From NCBI GenBank assembly GCA_029465975.1, contig CM055740.1:7898234-7962233 (forward strand): DNA of 64,000 bases. The letters are read 5' to 3'. Every line of letters starts with the position of its first letter. Position 1 is the first letter of the stretch. Positions 24,501-33,337 of this stretch are shown here, piece by piece. Made by a program: the position numbers and the translations under genes. Below the pieces are notes generated by a model. The model worked only from the letters and a program-made list of their open reading frames with translations, was not told where the DNA came from and ran no database searches. Source of the DNA: Dallia pectoralis (lineage: Eukaryota > Chordata > Actinopteri > Esociformes > Umbridae).

Positions 24501-27500
24501 ATAATAATAATAATTATTATTATTATTATTGGGTGTATAATTGTGCCATGAGTCAGGTGATTATTGGCTAGCCCCAGGGCCAGACACTAGACAGTGGGTG
24601 TTATTTCATGACTTTAGTGTCTGCAGCCTGCCTGCTAGAGGGGGTGGGAGCAAGTCTGCAGAACCGCTAGCAGAGCTATGGTGAAGGATTGCCCTCCTGT
24701 GTATACCCCGACACGCCACACACTACAGCAGGCTTTGGGTTTTATTTACTCTGCCATCGATCACAATCAAGCTGCCACTGGCCCTCTTAAAGCGGAAGGC
24801 CAGACACGCCGGGCAGGACGAGACCCGGGCGTTATTTTATTCCTTATCAGCCCCAGTCAGGGCCGACAGCGGAGGCCTGACCTCTGCAGCTCCTGATGGA
24901 TCATTCCACAACTGGAGATAACAGCCCAGGCCGAGGGAGGAGTCTATCGGTTAGCCCGGGCGATGACAGCCAGGGTGGGACAAGGCCCGTGCTAATCGCG
25001 TCAGATCTTATCTGGTGGCAACATGGTCAAACTTACCCAAATATTCTGCTATGGGATCAGGCCCGTTGTCTTATTTGGATATTAAATCTTGTTTTTATTT
25101 TTTTTGGGGGGTGACTCGTGCTTTATGCACAGGTTGTTGCCGTTGGATTGGTCATGTCTGGTGTCTACCTTGTTGTGACTATGACAACAAAAGTTCCTTC
25201 TACCTAAAGATAGCCCCCCCTCCTGTTCCCTCTGTTCCTAGTCTGTCTCCTCATAGATAATGGAGCCCTCAGGTCTTGGGGAACATGCCCCTCCTTCCAC
25301 TTCCTGCCTCTTACTACGGGCTCTGTGTTAGGCGGCGCCCCTCATTGTTTACCTCTCATCGGGACGGTGGGAGTCGTCGTAGAAACGTGGCCTTTATCTG
25401 CACACTGGTGTCAGCGAGGGTTCCGGCTCTGACAGTGGTCACCCGGTCTGGAGGAAAATATATAGCATAAATTGGCTGTTTGTTAGCGACGCAGTGCATA
25501 GCTGTGTCGGCAGGCCCATGCTATCACAGTGGGTGTTTTAACAGAGTTGCTGACACTGTGTGTAACACAAGCAGACAAGTCTTCATGTACATTCAGAATG
25601 AACTTGGCAATGACTGGGGGTTGAGTTTTTTTCTATCATTTTTATTGAATCCATACCGGAGGAAATGTACACACTCCTAAGTACACCGCATGCGGGCGTT
25701 AGTCCCCAGCCTCTCCTGCACTGGAATGGCTGTTATTGTGACGGGTAGGTGTGTGTGTGTGTGTGTGTGTGTGGTTACTGTAGCCCCAGGCTGTGGCTGA
25801 TCTGGGTGGAACCCCTTTGGAGAGATCTTTCCCTTGGAACCACAGTGCTCTGGGTGGAACCCTCCGGAAGGACCTTTCCCCTGGAACCACAGTGCAGCCT
25901 GGACGGTTCAGTCGGGTTAATAAATGTATAACTCGTAAACCGATCGGTGCTCATTTAGTCCACACCAGATGGATGTCTCCCGTTCTTCCTCCTTCCTCTC
26001 CTGACTCGCTCCCAGGCTGCCGTGGCCTGACATAGTCGTGGTCTGTACATCATTTTTCCGACCCTGGCTGTCGGAACAGTTGGTAAATAAAAGCTTGCAG
26101 GCTGGCAGACGGAGCTGCCCATACATACTGCTGTGTGTCAGTAGGCCTGTAGCGTCAATAGGCCCGTAGCGTCAGTAGGGCCCGTAGCGTCAGTAGGGCC
26201 CGTAGCGTCAGTAGGGCCCGTAGCGTCAGTAGCGTCAGTAGGGCCAGTAGCGTCAGTAGGGCCAGTAGCGTCAGTAGGGCCAGTAGCGTCAGTAGGGCCA
26301 GTAGCGTCAGTAGGGCCAGTAGCGTCAGTAGGGCCCGTAGCGTCAGTAGGGCCCGTAGCGTCAGTAGGCCCCGTAGCGTCAGTAGGCCCCGTAGCGTCAG
26401 TAGGGCCCGTAGCGTCAGTAGGGCCTCTAGGGGCCGTAGCTTCAGTAGGGCCTCTAGGGGCCGTAGCGTCAGTAGGGCCCGTAGCGTCAGTAGGGCCCGT
26501 AGCGTCAGTAGGGCCCGTAGTGTCAGTAGGGTCAGGGGAGAACTCTTATTAACATGATCTTTCTCATTGGTGCTGACAGCTAAATCAATTGGCTTCCTCT
26601 CCAGATGACCTCTGTGTCACAGCCGTTTGGCCACAATGAATGTCCCGGTCATTCAATGCCCTCTATCTCCCTCTATAGTCGGCCGTCTCCTGTTAAAGTC
26701 TCTTGACTTTAATCTCTCCCTCTATCTCTAACCCCCCCCGCCTCTCTCTGTGTAAAATCTCCTTCACCCAAGATATAAATGGTGTTCTTGTAAAACGTAC
26801 GTGTACGTGTGCGTGCGCGTGTGTGTGTGCAAGCAAACCCTGGTGGATTCAACAGTCTGTGCAGGTTTGCAACGTGATTTCCGCACGCGTGTGTGTAAGG
26901 CATCTGTCCTGTGCTATCCTACAGGACGCCATGGTTTAATGGCTGGGGTTTTAATCTTCCCCGTGGCCAGTCTCTTCTGGACAAGTGGAATCGGGTTCCT
27001 GAGGGAATCGACGTTCTGATGACCCACGGACCTCCCCTTGGTGAGTGGAGATCGTCTAACCTTAGAACAATTCATTTCAACACCAGTTACGGTACGTCTG
27101 GAAGCGATGGCGGCCGGTCGATAAATCTGACGTCAATTCAAATCAGTCCAAAATAAAAATGACATGTGGATGCAAATCTCAGAGTTAATAAATGTTAGAA
27201 AGCGTTTCGGCGGTTTTTACGTCTCGTTCTTCTTCTGTTATTTCGTAAGAGCTTCTCGTATTGCCTTAAAGTATTGCTTCTGCAATGTTCACCCATTACG
27301 GTACTCTTTCCAAAATCCCTCGCGCTTTGACGAGTGTCTTGGCGACCGGTGTTTTAAAACAAATCTAATCTAATTGATTTATGTGCATATTATATATTAC
27401 ATTATTCCACAGAGGTTAGTTACTAACATGTTGCACACATTTGCTCATGGAGAGATATTCTATTAGCTGTTTTACTTCCTGGCTTAAGGAAAATGTTCCA

Positions 27501-28332
27501 GTCTGATATGTTTAAACCGCACCAAGCTGTTGCTCAAGGATAATTTTGTGTCTGATCTGTCTCACCATATATGTTAGGAATTATTTATTCCAATAAAATG
27601 CTGCCCTTCTAAATGCCTCGTCAAGTCTGTTAATCAGTCTCATTGCTGTTCGACACAGGTTTCCGAGACTGGGTTCCCAAGGAGCTCCAGCGAGTGGGCT
27701 GCGTGGAGCTGTTGAACACAGTACAGCAGAGGGTTCGACCCAAGCTCCACACATTCGGTGGCATCCACGAGGGTGAGTGTTCTGCATTAATGGCCCCTGT
27801 CCCCCACTGCCCCTGTCCCCCACTGCCCCGGTCCCCCACTGCCCCGGTCCCCCACTGCCCCGGTCCCCCACTGCCCCGGTCCCCCACTGCCCCGGTCCCC
27901 CACAGCCCCTGTCCTCCACTGCCCCGGTCCCCCACTCCCCGGTCTGCCCCTGTCCACCACTGCCCCTGTCCCCCACTGCCCCTGTCCCCCACTGCCCCGG
28001 TCCCCCACTCCCCCTGTCCCCCACTCCCCCGGTCCCCCACTGCCCCGGTCCCCCACTGCCCCGGTCCCCCACTGCCCCGGTCCCCCACTGCCCCGGTCCT
28101 CCACGCGTGTGACTAACTTCTCGGTATTAAATCTTGTAGTCTCATTGGGGACAACCATGCCTAATAAGTCCATTACCATTAATAGGTGTGTGTATTGTCT
28201 TCCACCTGTCCTCTGTTTGCAGGGTATGGCATTATGACAGATGGATGCACAACCTTCATCAACTCTTCCACCTGCACAGCCAGTTTCCAGCCCACCAACC
28301 CTCCTATTGTATTTGACCTGCCCAACGCATAA
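10958..28332 (+). CDS. mpped2: mpped2, metallophosphoesterase domain-containing protein 2 (complete, 6 coding exons)
   Basis: Join 10958-11088, 13541-13722, 14428-14653, 26925-27040, 27659-27772 and 28223-28332: 879 nt, 292 residues plus TAA. The human protein has 294. Calcineurin-like phosphoesterase motifs are in order: SDTHSR (Asp66, His68), TGDF (Asp87), AGNHE (Asn118, His119), MTHGPP (His214) and FGGIHEG (Gly253, His255). Gly253 replaces the metal-binding His of related enzymes and of MPPED1; it corresponds to Gly252 of mammalian MPPED2, known to lower phosphodiesterase activity and favour nucleotide binding. No signal peptide or membrane segment is seen, so a cytosolic protein is expected. 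All introns are GT-AG and phases match throughout. The start ATG has a strong context (G at -3 and +4), but an in-frame upstream ATG at 10907 could add 17 residues. The family is brain-enriched and its natural substrate is unsettled. Confidence 0.97.
11790..11823. repeat. (CT)n microsatellite
   Basis: About 17 CT units in mpped2 intron 1. Confidence 0.95.
12391..12690. repeat. 36-bp minisatellite, 8 copies
   Basis: Eight head-to-tail copies of a 36-bp unit beginning ATGTGGAGTGGATGGAGG, plus a degenerate ninth. Copies alternate loosely between GTGTGGTCACATCCC and GGCGGTCACATCCC versions. The period is a multiple of three, so it stays open in more than one frame (MWSGWRGGHIPL repeats), but it lies inside an intron and is not a gene. 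Confidence 0.96.
13541..13722 (+). CDS. mpped2: mpped2 coding exon 2 (metal-site motifs DxH and GD)
   Basis: Begins with G completing Met44 and ends with the first base of Gly105. It encodes the first two metallophosphoesterase motifs, SDTHSR and LLHTGDF. Acceptor TTGATATCAG; donor GTAGAG at 13723. Confidence 0.97.
13723..14427 (+). other. mpped2: mpped2 intron 2
   Basis: Intron of 705 bp with no recognised repeat. Acceptor CCCTACAG. Confidence 0.9.
14428..14653 (+). CDS. mpped2: mpped2 coding exon 3 (GNHE motif)
   Basis: Completes Gly105 and encodes SLPYEVKVVIAGNHELTFD through FRIYGAP, ending two bases into Trp180. Donor GTGAGT starts at 14654. Confidence 0.97.
15090..16399. mobile_element. 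Non-autonomous hAT-type DNA transposon, 1.31 kb
   Basis: Terminal inverted repeats TAGGGCTGTGACGG at the left and TGTCACACCCCTA at the right, flanked by GTGTGTGT on both sides (15082-15089 and 16400-16407). This is the 8-bp duplication typical of hAT, although the host site is itself a (GT)n run. Subterminal ACCGCGGT blocks occur at both ends. No transposase frame is present. It shares four internal blocks with the element at 46799-48373, in a different order. Confidence 0.85.
18469..18597. repeat. (CA)n microsatellite with an embedded duplicated 17-mer
   Basis: CA runs interrupted twice by GCAGACAGATGCATAGC followed by AAACAAACA, a larger duplication inside the microsatellite. Confidence 0.93.
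18660..19002. repeat. 49-bp minisatellite, 7 copies
   Basis: Seven head-to-tail 49-bp units starting GAACCACACGCTCCATCT and ending CAGCTCCTGAACA. They differ at a handful of sites (AAC or GAC, CTAAACA or CTGAACA). Confidence 0.95.
21002..21161. repeat. 40-bp minisatellite, 4 copies
   Basis: Four 40-bp units starting GCAGAGTACGGAGGCTGTAC and ending CCAGGAGTTAA, in mpped2 intron 3. Confidence 0.93.
23490..24536. repeat. Array of about 25 palindromic (TAA)n/(TTA)n units
   Basis: About 25 units of 37-47 bp, each GGGGGCAGGTGTA followed by (TAA)3-5 joined directly to (TTA)4-6, usually then ACG. The TAA and TTA halves are perfect reverse complements, so every unit is an inverted repeat with little or no loop. 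Units differ in the number of trinucleotides and G residues and in whether ACG is present. Two units carry AACTATT at the centre, which breaks the symmetry. Confidence 0.97.
26142..26533. repeat. 18-bp minisatellite, about 21 copies
   Basis: Tandem units GTAGCGTCAGTAGGGCCC with GGGCCAG and GGCCCC variants, and two longer units carrying TCTAGGGGCC. It lies in mpped2 intron 3, about 400 bp before exon 4. It is CpG rich (one CpG or more per unit). Confidence 0.95.
26925..27040 (+). CDS. mpped2: mpped2 coding exon 4
   Basis: Starts with G completing Trp180 and encodes TPWFNGWGFNLPRGQSLLDK through LMTHGPPL, including the fourth metal-site motif with His214. Donor GTGAGT at 27041. Confidence 0.97.
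27041..27658 (+). other. mpped2: mpped2 intron 4
   Basis: Intron of 618 bp. Acceptor CGACACAG. No repeat or other gene recognised. Confidence 0.9.
27659..27772 (+). CDS. mpped2: mpped2 coding exon 5 (FGGIHEG, altered metal site)
   Basis: Encodes FRDWVPKELQRVGCVELLNT to FGGIHE. The second Gly of FGG is where MPPED1 and most class III phosphodiesterases have His. Donor GTGAGT at 27773 is followed within about 15 bases by the C-rich array. Confidence 0.97.
27773..28222 (+). other. mpped2: mpped2 intron 5, mostly minisatellite
   Basis: Intron of 450 bp, about 70 percent of it an 18-bp C-rich array (27788-28106). Acceptor CTCTGTTTGCAG. Confidence 0.9.
27788..28106. repeat. 18-bp C-rich minisatellite, about 18 copies, G-quadruplex type on the minus strand
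   Basis: Units CCCCGGTCCCCCACTGCC with CCTGT and CCACAG variants and a few shortened copies. On the minus strand each unit reads GGGGG-ACC-GGGG-CAGT, so runs of four or five G recur with 3-4 base loops over roughly 300 bp. Every frame on both strands is open because the period is 18; none is a gene. Confidence 0.97.
28223..28332 (+). CDS. mpped2: mpped2 coding exon 6 (C-terminus)
   Basis: Completes Gly257, then YGIMTDGCTTFINSSTC through FDLPNA and TAA. The vertebrate protein ends two or three residues later (NPQGS type), so this C-terminus is slightly shorter. Confidence 0.97.
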
Positions 28333-29389
28333 AGTGCCGCTATATATACCAGCATTTTTTAATCTAATAAGTTCGTCTGAATGTTGAAGTTACAGATTTG
28401 TCTTTTGTAAGCCGCTTGTAAAATTGCATGAAAATCAGATTCTGGTAATGAAATGATCCTTTTACAGTATTCCATTTTTATGTGCCGTTGTATTTTCTTT
28501 GGTTTCATCTCTCAAGACGTGTGTACACAGCCTGATGATAATAATACTCTATATCAGCAATACTTGATCCAGTCATCATCATTTCAACATTCAAAATGTT
28601 GTCTTTCTGGCCTTTGTCTGTTCAATGCCTTTGTGTTGATGGACTCTGAAAGCTGTTTGTTTTCTAGTCTAGGTTTGGGGTACTGTTCGTTTTTATGTTG
28701 GGTTTTGAATAATCGTCTCTAAAGGACTTTTAACTTGGATTGAAATCAAAATGTATATTGTCAAATGTCCGAATCTTCCAATGGAGTACATGTGAGTTGA
28801 TGTTCGTGTAAGGTTATTGAGTTCATACAGGCCTACCCAAGTCTTCTAACAAATGCTGGTGTTAATAGCATTTCTGAAGCCGGCATTAATCTCATATTTT
28901 ATATCGATATTCAACCAACAGCAGTATAATTTATATTTCACAACTGCCATGAGCAAGGTTGAGATGCCCCTTGTAGTATATGTTAAAAAAAATCTTGCAA
29001 GTTGTACTTTTTTGTTTGTATTTTCTCATTTTTTGCACTGTGCGAAAATGCAATCTTTGCTAGCACAAAAAAAGTTGCCAATGGTACTCTGTCATTGTAA
29101 ATGCCTGTTTAGATTAATTGTATCTGAAACTTTTTATTGTGATTTTTTTTAACATGTATTTTACATTTAGTTGCATTTAAATGCAAATACATAAGCAAGA
29201 TTTTTAACCGTTGAATTGGTGTACATTTGTTAGGAGTCATTCTGTCGATCCTACTTGCCTACATACATCTGTTTGGGAAATATTGTTGAACATTGGGCTT
29301 GTTTATATTATGTGGAAGTGGATATGGTCGTCAAAGGAAACGGTATGTAAAGCTTCTCTCTCCCTACCTTGGTTTAATGTAAAGCTGTT
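28333..29389 (+). other. mpped2: Probable mpped2 3' UTR and flank
   Basis: AT- and T-rich DNA after the stop codon, with T-runs and an ATTTAAATGCAAATA stretch near 29176. I found no AATAAA or ATTAAA signal between 28333 and about 29300, so the polyadenylation site is undetermined. It may use a variant hexamer or lie beyond the transposon. Confidence 0.45.
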
Positions 29390-30625
29390 TACTGATGAGC
29401 AAAAACATTATGGCCACACTCGGGTGCAGCGAATAGTCACAGATCATCTCCAAACAAGAGCACATGCCACGGTCTGGGTAGATTAGATGGTAAGCGAACA
29501 ATCACTTCTCATTGTCAATGTGCAATCTGCATTTGTATTGCAAGATGATTTCTGTAACGGCACAGCTTGTGTGGTGCCCCGGGTCAGCAGTGGTGAGTAC
29601 TGACAGTGGTCTGAGAAGGGGACAACCCACAAACTAATGAAACAGTGTTGGGTGCCTGAAGTTCATTGATGCGTGAGGGCAACAAAGCTATCCTGTCTGG
29701 TCCAAACCGACGGAAGGTCTACTAGTAGCACAGTGACAAAGTTGACAATGCATCTGTGCAATGTGCTGGAACGAAAAGTCCAATCCACGGCAGCTCCAAC
29801 TCTCAACTTGGTTGACTTTATGGATCGGCTGCTAATGTCTTGGTGCCAGATACCACAGGACACATTCAGGGATCTGCTGCTAATGTCTTGGTGCCAGATA
29901 CCACAGGACACCTACAGGGATCTGCTGCTAATGTCTTGGTTCCAGAAACCACAGGACACCTTCAGGGATCGGCTGCTAATGTCTTGGTGCCAGATACCAC
30001 AGGACACCTTCAGGGATCTGCTGCTAATGTCTTGGTGCCAGATACCACAGGACACCTACAGGGATCTGCTGCAAATGTCTTGGTGCCAGATACCACAGGA
30101 CACCTACAGGGTTCTGCTGCAAATGTCTTATTAACAGATACCACAGGACACCTTCAGGGATCTGCTGCTAATGTCTTATTACCAGATACCACAGGACACC
30201 TACAGGGTTCTGCTGCAAATGTCTTATTACCAGATACCACAGGACACCTTCAGGGATCTGCTGCTAATGTCTTATTACCAGATACCACAGGACACCTTCA
30301 GGGATCTGCTGCAAATGTCTTATTACCAGATACCACAGGACACCTTCAGGGATCTGCTGCAAATGTCTTATTACCAGATACCACAGGACACCTTCAGGGA
30401 TCTGCTGCTAATGTCTTATTACCAGATACCACAGGACACCTTCAGGGATCTGCTGCAAATGTCTTATTACCAGATACCACAGGACATCTTCAGGGATCTG
30501 CTGCAAATGTCTTATTACCAGATACCACAGGACACCTACAGGGGTCTGTAGAGTTCAATGCCTCGGAAGTTTAGCTCTGACGGCGACATGCGGCAAAACA
30601 ACAGCATATTAGGCCTTAACGTCTT
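29390..30625 (+). mobile_element. Degenerate Tc1/mariner transposon with internally amplified segment
   Basis: The left part keeps the ACTGATGAGC-AACATTATG terminal signature common to fish Tc1 elements. The middle keeps fragments of the transposase DNA-binding region (CATTGATGCGTG and AATGTGCTGGAACGAAAAGT blocks). The right end keeps CATGCCTCG-like, GCGGCAAAACA and ATATTAGGCC sequence near 30560-30615. Most of the transposase is deleted. The open frame from 29673 carries the C-terminal Tc1 transposase motif SWCQIPQDTF in tandem. Confidence 0.8.
29836..30550. repeat. 48-bp minisatellite derived from Tc1 transposase, 15 copies
   Basis: Fifteen 48-bp units, for example GTCTTATTACCAGATACCAC followed by AGGACACCTTCAGGGATC. 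The unit is one segment of the Tc1 transposase 3' coding region (SWCQIPQ-type motif). Early copies read TTGGTGCCAG, as in the transposon; later ones read TTATTACCAG, so the array mutated and then spread 5' to 3'. The period is a multiple of three, so all copies remain open (16-residue repeats over 244 residues). Confidence 0.95.
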
Positions 30626-32827
30626 GTCTCACAAGTGTCTGTGTGCTACCTGCCTTCCCTCTGGCCCGCCAGATTATGGTCTATTAATTATCCCCAGACC
30701 GGCAGCATCATGGATTAATGGGTGCTCTTGACAATGATTGCTTTTGCCCTGTTCTGTCCTGACAGCCTCTATTGATTGGGGACATTTGTCATGGCGGCCT
30801 TGGTCCTTATGGGTGTCAGTAAGAACATTGTTGAGGACAGCGGAGTGCCACAGCGAAGCCGCTGTGTTTGTTTTGATCTGTTTTTGGTTTTGGCTGTATT
30901 GCTGAATAAACAACGGAGAAACCACTACCAGGAGAACACATTAGTGGTTTTAAAATTATCCAGTTGATATCGCCCCGTTGACCATACTTTGGTTTTATTT
31001 CCGGGCTATTCTTAGTCATTGAAGTCCACCTGGCACTATGGGTGATCATTAATACACCTATGAAATCAATTTGGTCGAGTTCCTCAGTAGCAACATGGTA
31101 CGACATAATCCATCTGTTCTTCCATAATGTTCCCTAAAGAAAATAACAGGTCAGTTATAATATCCAGTTTAGCTCATCTGTGTTCCTAACATCACATGAA
31201 ATTAATTTCTGCTCAACAAAAACCCTTCACTTTCCACTCACCTCATTTGCTTTTTTGTCGAAACCAGCTGGACCTCAAGTACATTTATATTTACGCCAGG
31301 TGACTCCAGGCAATTTAAGTACACTCTAGGCATTGTTTTATTCCTGGATCATAATCTCCACTCTACTTTGGTTGCCTGTTTAATTTGGTTCCAACACTCA
31401 GTGATGGCCCAGAGCAGGTGCCCGTCATAACAGACTGCACGGACACGTTTGTGTGACGCTAGCTCTTTGAATGATTGTCATGTGCTAGAGGAAGTAACCT
31501 GCAGTGCTAGGTCTCTAAATGGATCAGTGTATTCAGCAGTGTGTTCTGATTTGTCTTGGGCGCGGGTCTTGAGGCCCAGCCGAGCCTGGCTGCAAGCTTC
31601 TAGTTGTCAGAATAACTCTGTCAAATGCAAAAAAGGTTGACAGAACCGTGTCACTTAGCGCTAGTGGGTCTTCAGGATGTGAAGCTTGTTCAATAAAGAC
31701 ATTGGAGTTTAAACCTGTGAGTGTTTAGAGTCTTTATGTAGAATATGCACCTGTGTCCAAACTTGTTTACATACAAGTGTGCCTGGGTGTTTGCAGGAAG
31801 AATCTAGAAAAGGTGAGCTAGTTGGAAAAGCCCTGAGCCTGCTGATTTGATGTTCTATCAGGTACAGCAGTATAAGTTAATGTGGTTCCTAAGGCTTGGT
31901 GAGGAGCAGGGTGGAGACAAGCTATGGCCCACGAAGCAATTCCATCCGGCCCGCTGTTGGTATTAAAACAGTTTCGAGGGTAAGTACAAAATATCTTCCC
32001 AGTCCAATTGTTATGTATCTGAATTAAAATGATTTAGATATAATAATAATAATAGACCTACAGTATAAATGCTACATGTGTACATTTTAATTGTTGTCCT
32101 CTTATGACCCACAAATCTTTATCATAATAAACAAATTACAAAAGTCCTGATGTGGCCCCTGAGCTGAATCGTTTGCCCTCGCCTGGTGTAGAGGGTCACT
32201 GAATCTGCTAAGCTCAGTCATCTTCTACAAGATACTCTGATCTGACCAATTCTACTTGGGAAATGTTGTCTTTCTGGCCTTGAACCTAACATTCTACTTT
32301 ACTGGTAGCTAAGGTTGCACTTCTTTTGGGTCACAATCAGATACCCCTCCTGATTGCAATGTAAACGGGGCGGACGTTTTTATCAAGTCTTCAGTCACGC
32401 ACTCCTGGTTTTGCAATCCATAATGGAGGACGGAATCAACTGAATGAGCATGTGTTTGGACCTACACAGAACCTTTACTAATGCCATGCTCCTACTCCTA
32501 CTGTGCGATGTAGTGGAGCTTGAGATATAACTCCCCATTGGTTTATGTCAGGATCTGTGCACTTCTGCAGCCCTCTAATCTCATTCCCAGATACTTTTTC
32601 TCAGCCTTCGTCTCCAACAAGGCGCACAGAGACTAAACCTCCGCAACCCAGCACGTTGGGAATACCGACATATTCGTCCCCACCTGTTCAGTACGTATGC
32701 CCTAAAAAACAAGACATAATACAGATAGTTCCACACAGTTAGATTTACCTTTAAAATATTTTGCAGGTCTACCTTGATACAGGTGGTCACCTGTTGGATG
32801 GTGTGTAGAGGATCTCTTGGAAAGGCT
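30626..32827. other. Intergenic DNA
   Basis: No gene recognised. The stretch at 30670-30840 (around CTATTAATTATCCCCAG and CATGGATTAATGGGTGC) looks well preserved and could be a conserved enhancer. A decayed hAT-like MITE lies at about 31906-32195. Confidence 0.45.
31906..32195. mobile_element. Decayed hAT-like MITE (putative)
   Basis: The left end GCAGGGTGGAGACAAGC-TATGGCCCAC and the reverse complement of the right end (CCAGGCGAGGGCAAACG and CAGGGGCCACATCAGG) both resemble the CAGGGGTGGGCAAAC termini of hAT MITEs. Sequence between is AT rich. No clear target duplication survives. Confidence 0.4.
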
Positions 32828-33337
32828 GTGCACGTTTGGATACTACCCAACAGACTAGGATGTGCACGTTTGGATACTACCCAACAGACTAGGATGTGCA
32901 CGTTTGGATACTACCCAACAGACTAGGATGTGCACGTTTGGATACTACCCAACAGACTAGGATGTGCACGTTTGGATACTACCCAACAGACTAGGATGTG
33001 CACGTTTGGATACTACCCAACAGACTAGGATGTGCACGTTTGGATACTACCCAACAGACTAGGATGTGCACGTTTGGATACTACCCAACAGACTAGGATG
33101 TGCACGTTTGGATACTACCCAACAGACTAGGATGTGCACGTTTGGATACTACCCAACAGACTAGGATGTGCACGTTTGGATACTACCCAACAGACTAGGA
33201 TGTGCATGTTTGGATACTACCCAACAGACTAGGATGTGCACGTTTGGATACTACCCAACAGACTAGGATGTGCACGTTTGGATACTACCCAACAGACTAG
33301 GATGTGCACGTTTGGATACTACCCAACAGACTAGGAT
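32828..33337. repeat. 34-bp minisatellite, exactly 15 near-identical copies
   Basis: 510 bp, 15 x 34 bp. The unit begins GTGCACGTTTGGATACTACC and ends CAGACTAGGAT. I see one clear base change (GTGCATG near 33204); otherwise copies look identical, which implies very recent expansion or gene-conversion homogenisation. Confidence 0.98.

Larger units (their letters stand above)
14654..26924 (+). other. mpped2: mpped2 intron 3 (12.3 kb)
   Basis: Largest intron of the gene, from a GTGAGT donor to acceptor TATCCTACAG. It holds a non-autonomous hAT element (15090-16399), (CA)n (18469-18597), a 49-bp array (18660-19002), a 40-bp array (21002-21161), the palindromic TAA/TTA array (23490-24536) and an 18-bp array (26142-26533). 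The remainder (about 16.4-18.4, 19.0-21.0, 21.2-23.4 and 24.6-26.1 kb) shows no gene. The part at 17.1-17.6 kb is a possible conserved element. Confidence 0.85.

Noticed and set aside
27581..28179. Pro-rich or Gly-rich proteins on both strands
   Set aside because: 18-bp array in mpped2 intron 5; every frame is open.
10958..28332. Assignment of the first gene to mpped1 rather than mpped2
   Set aside because: FGGIHEG (Gly at the His position) and the N-terminus MAHRNPPSQGKVTVTVDEYS fit MPPED2; MPPED1 has His there and a longer, different N-terminus.
29673..30574. Long open frames (153 and 244 codons) of 16-residue repeats, looking like a repeat protein
   Set aside because: They are a 48-bp minisatellite inside a dead Tc1 element; openness follows from the period being a multiple of three.
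32828..33337. Regular 34-bp repeats resembling a CRISPR array
   Set aside because: Units are contiguous with no unique spacers, and the host is a vertebrate genome. It is a minisatellite.
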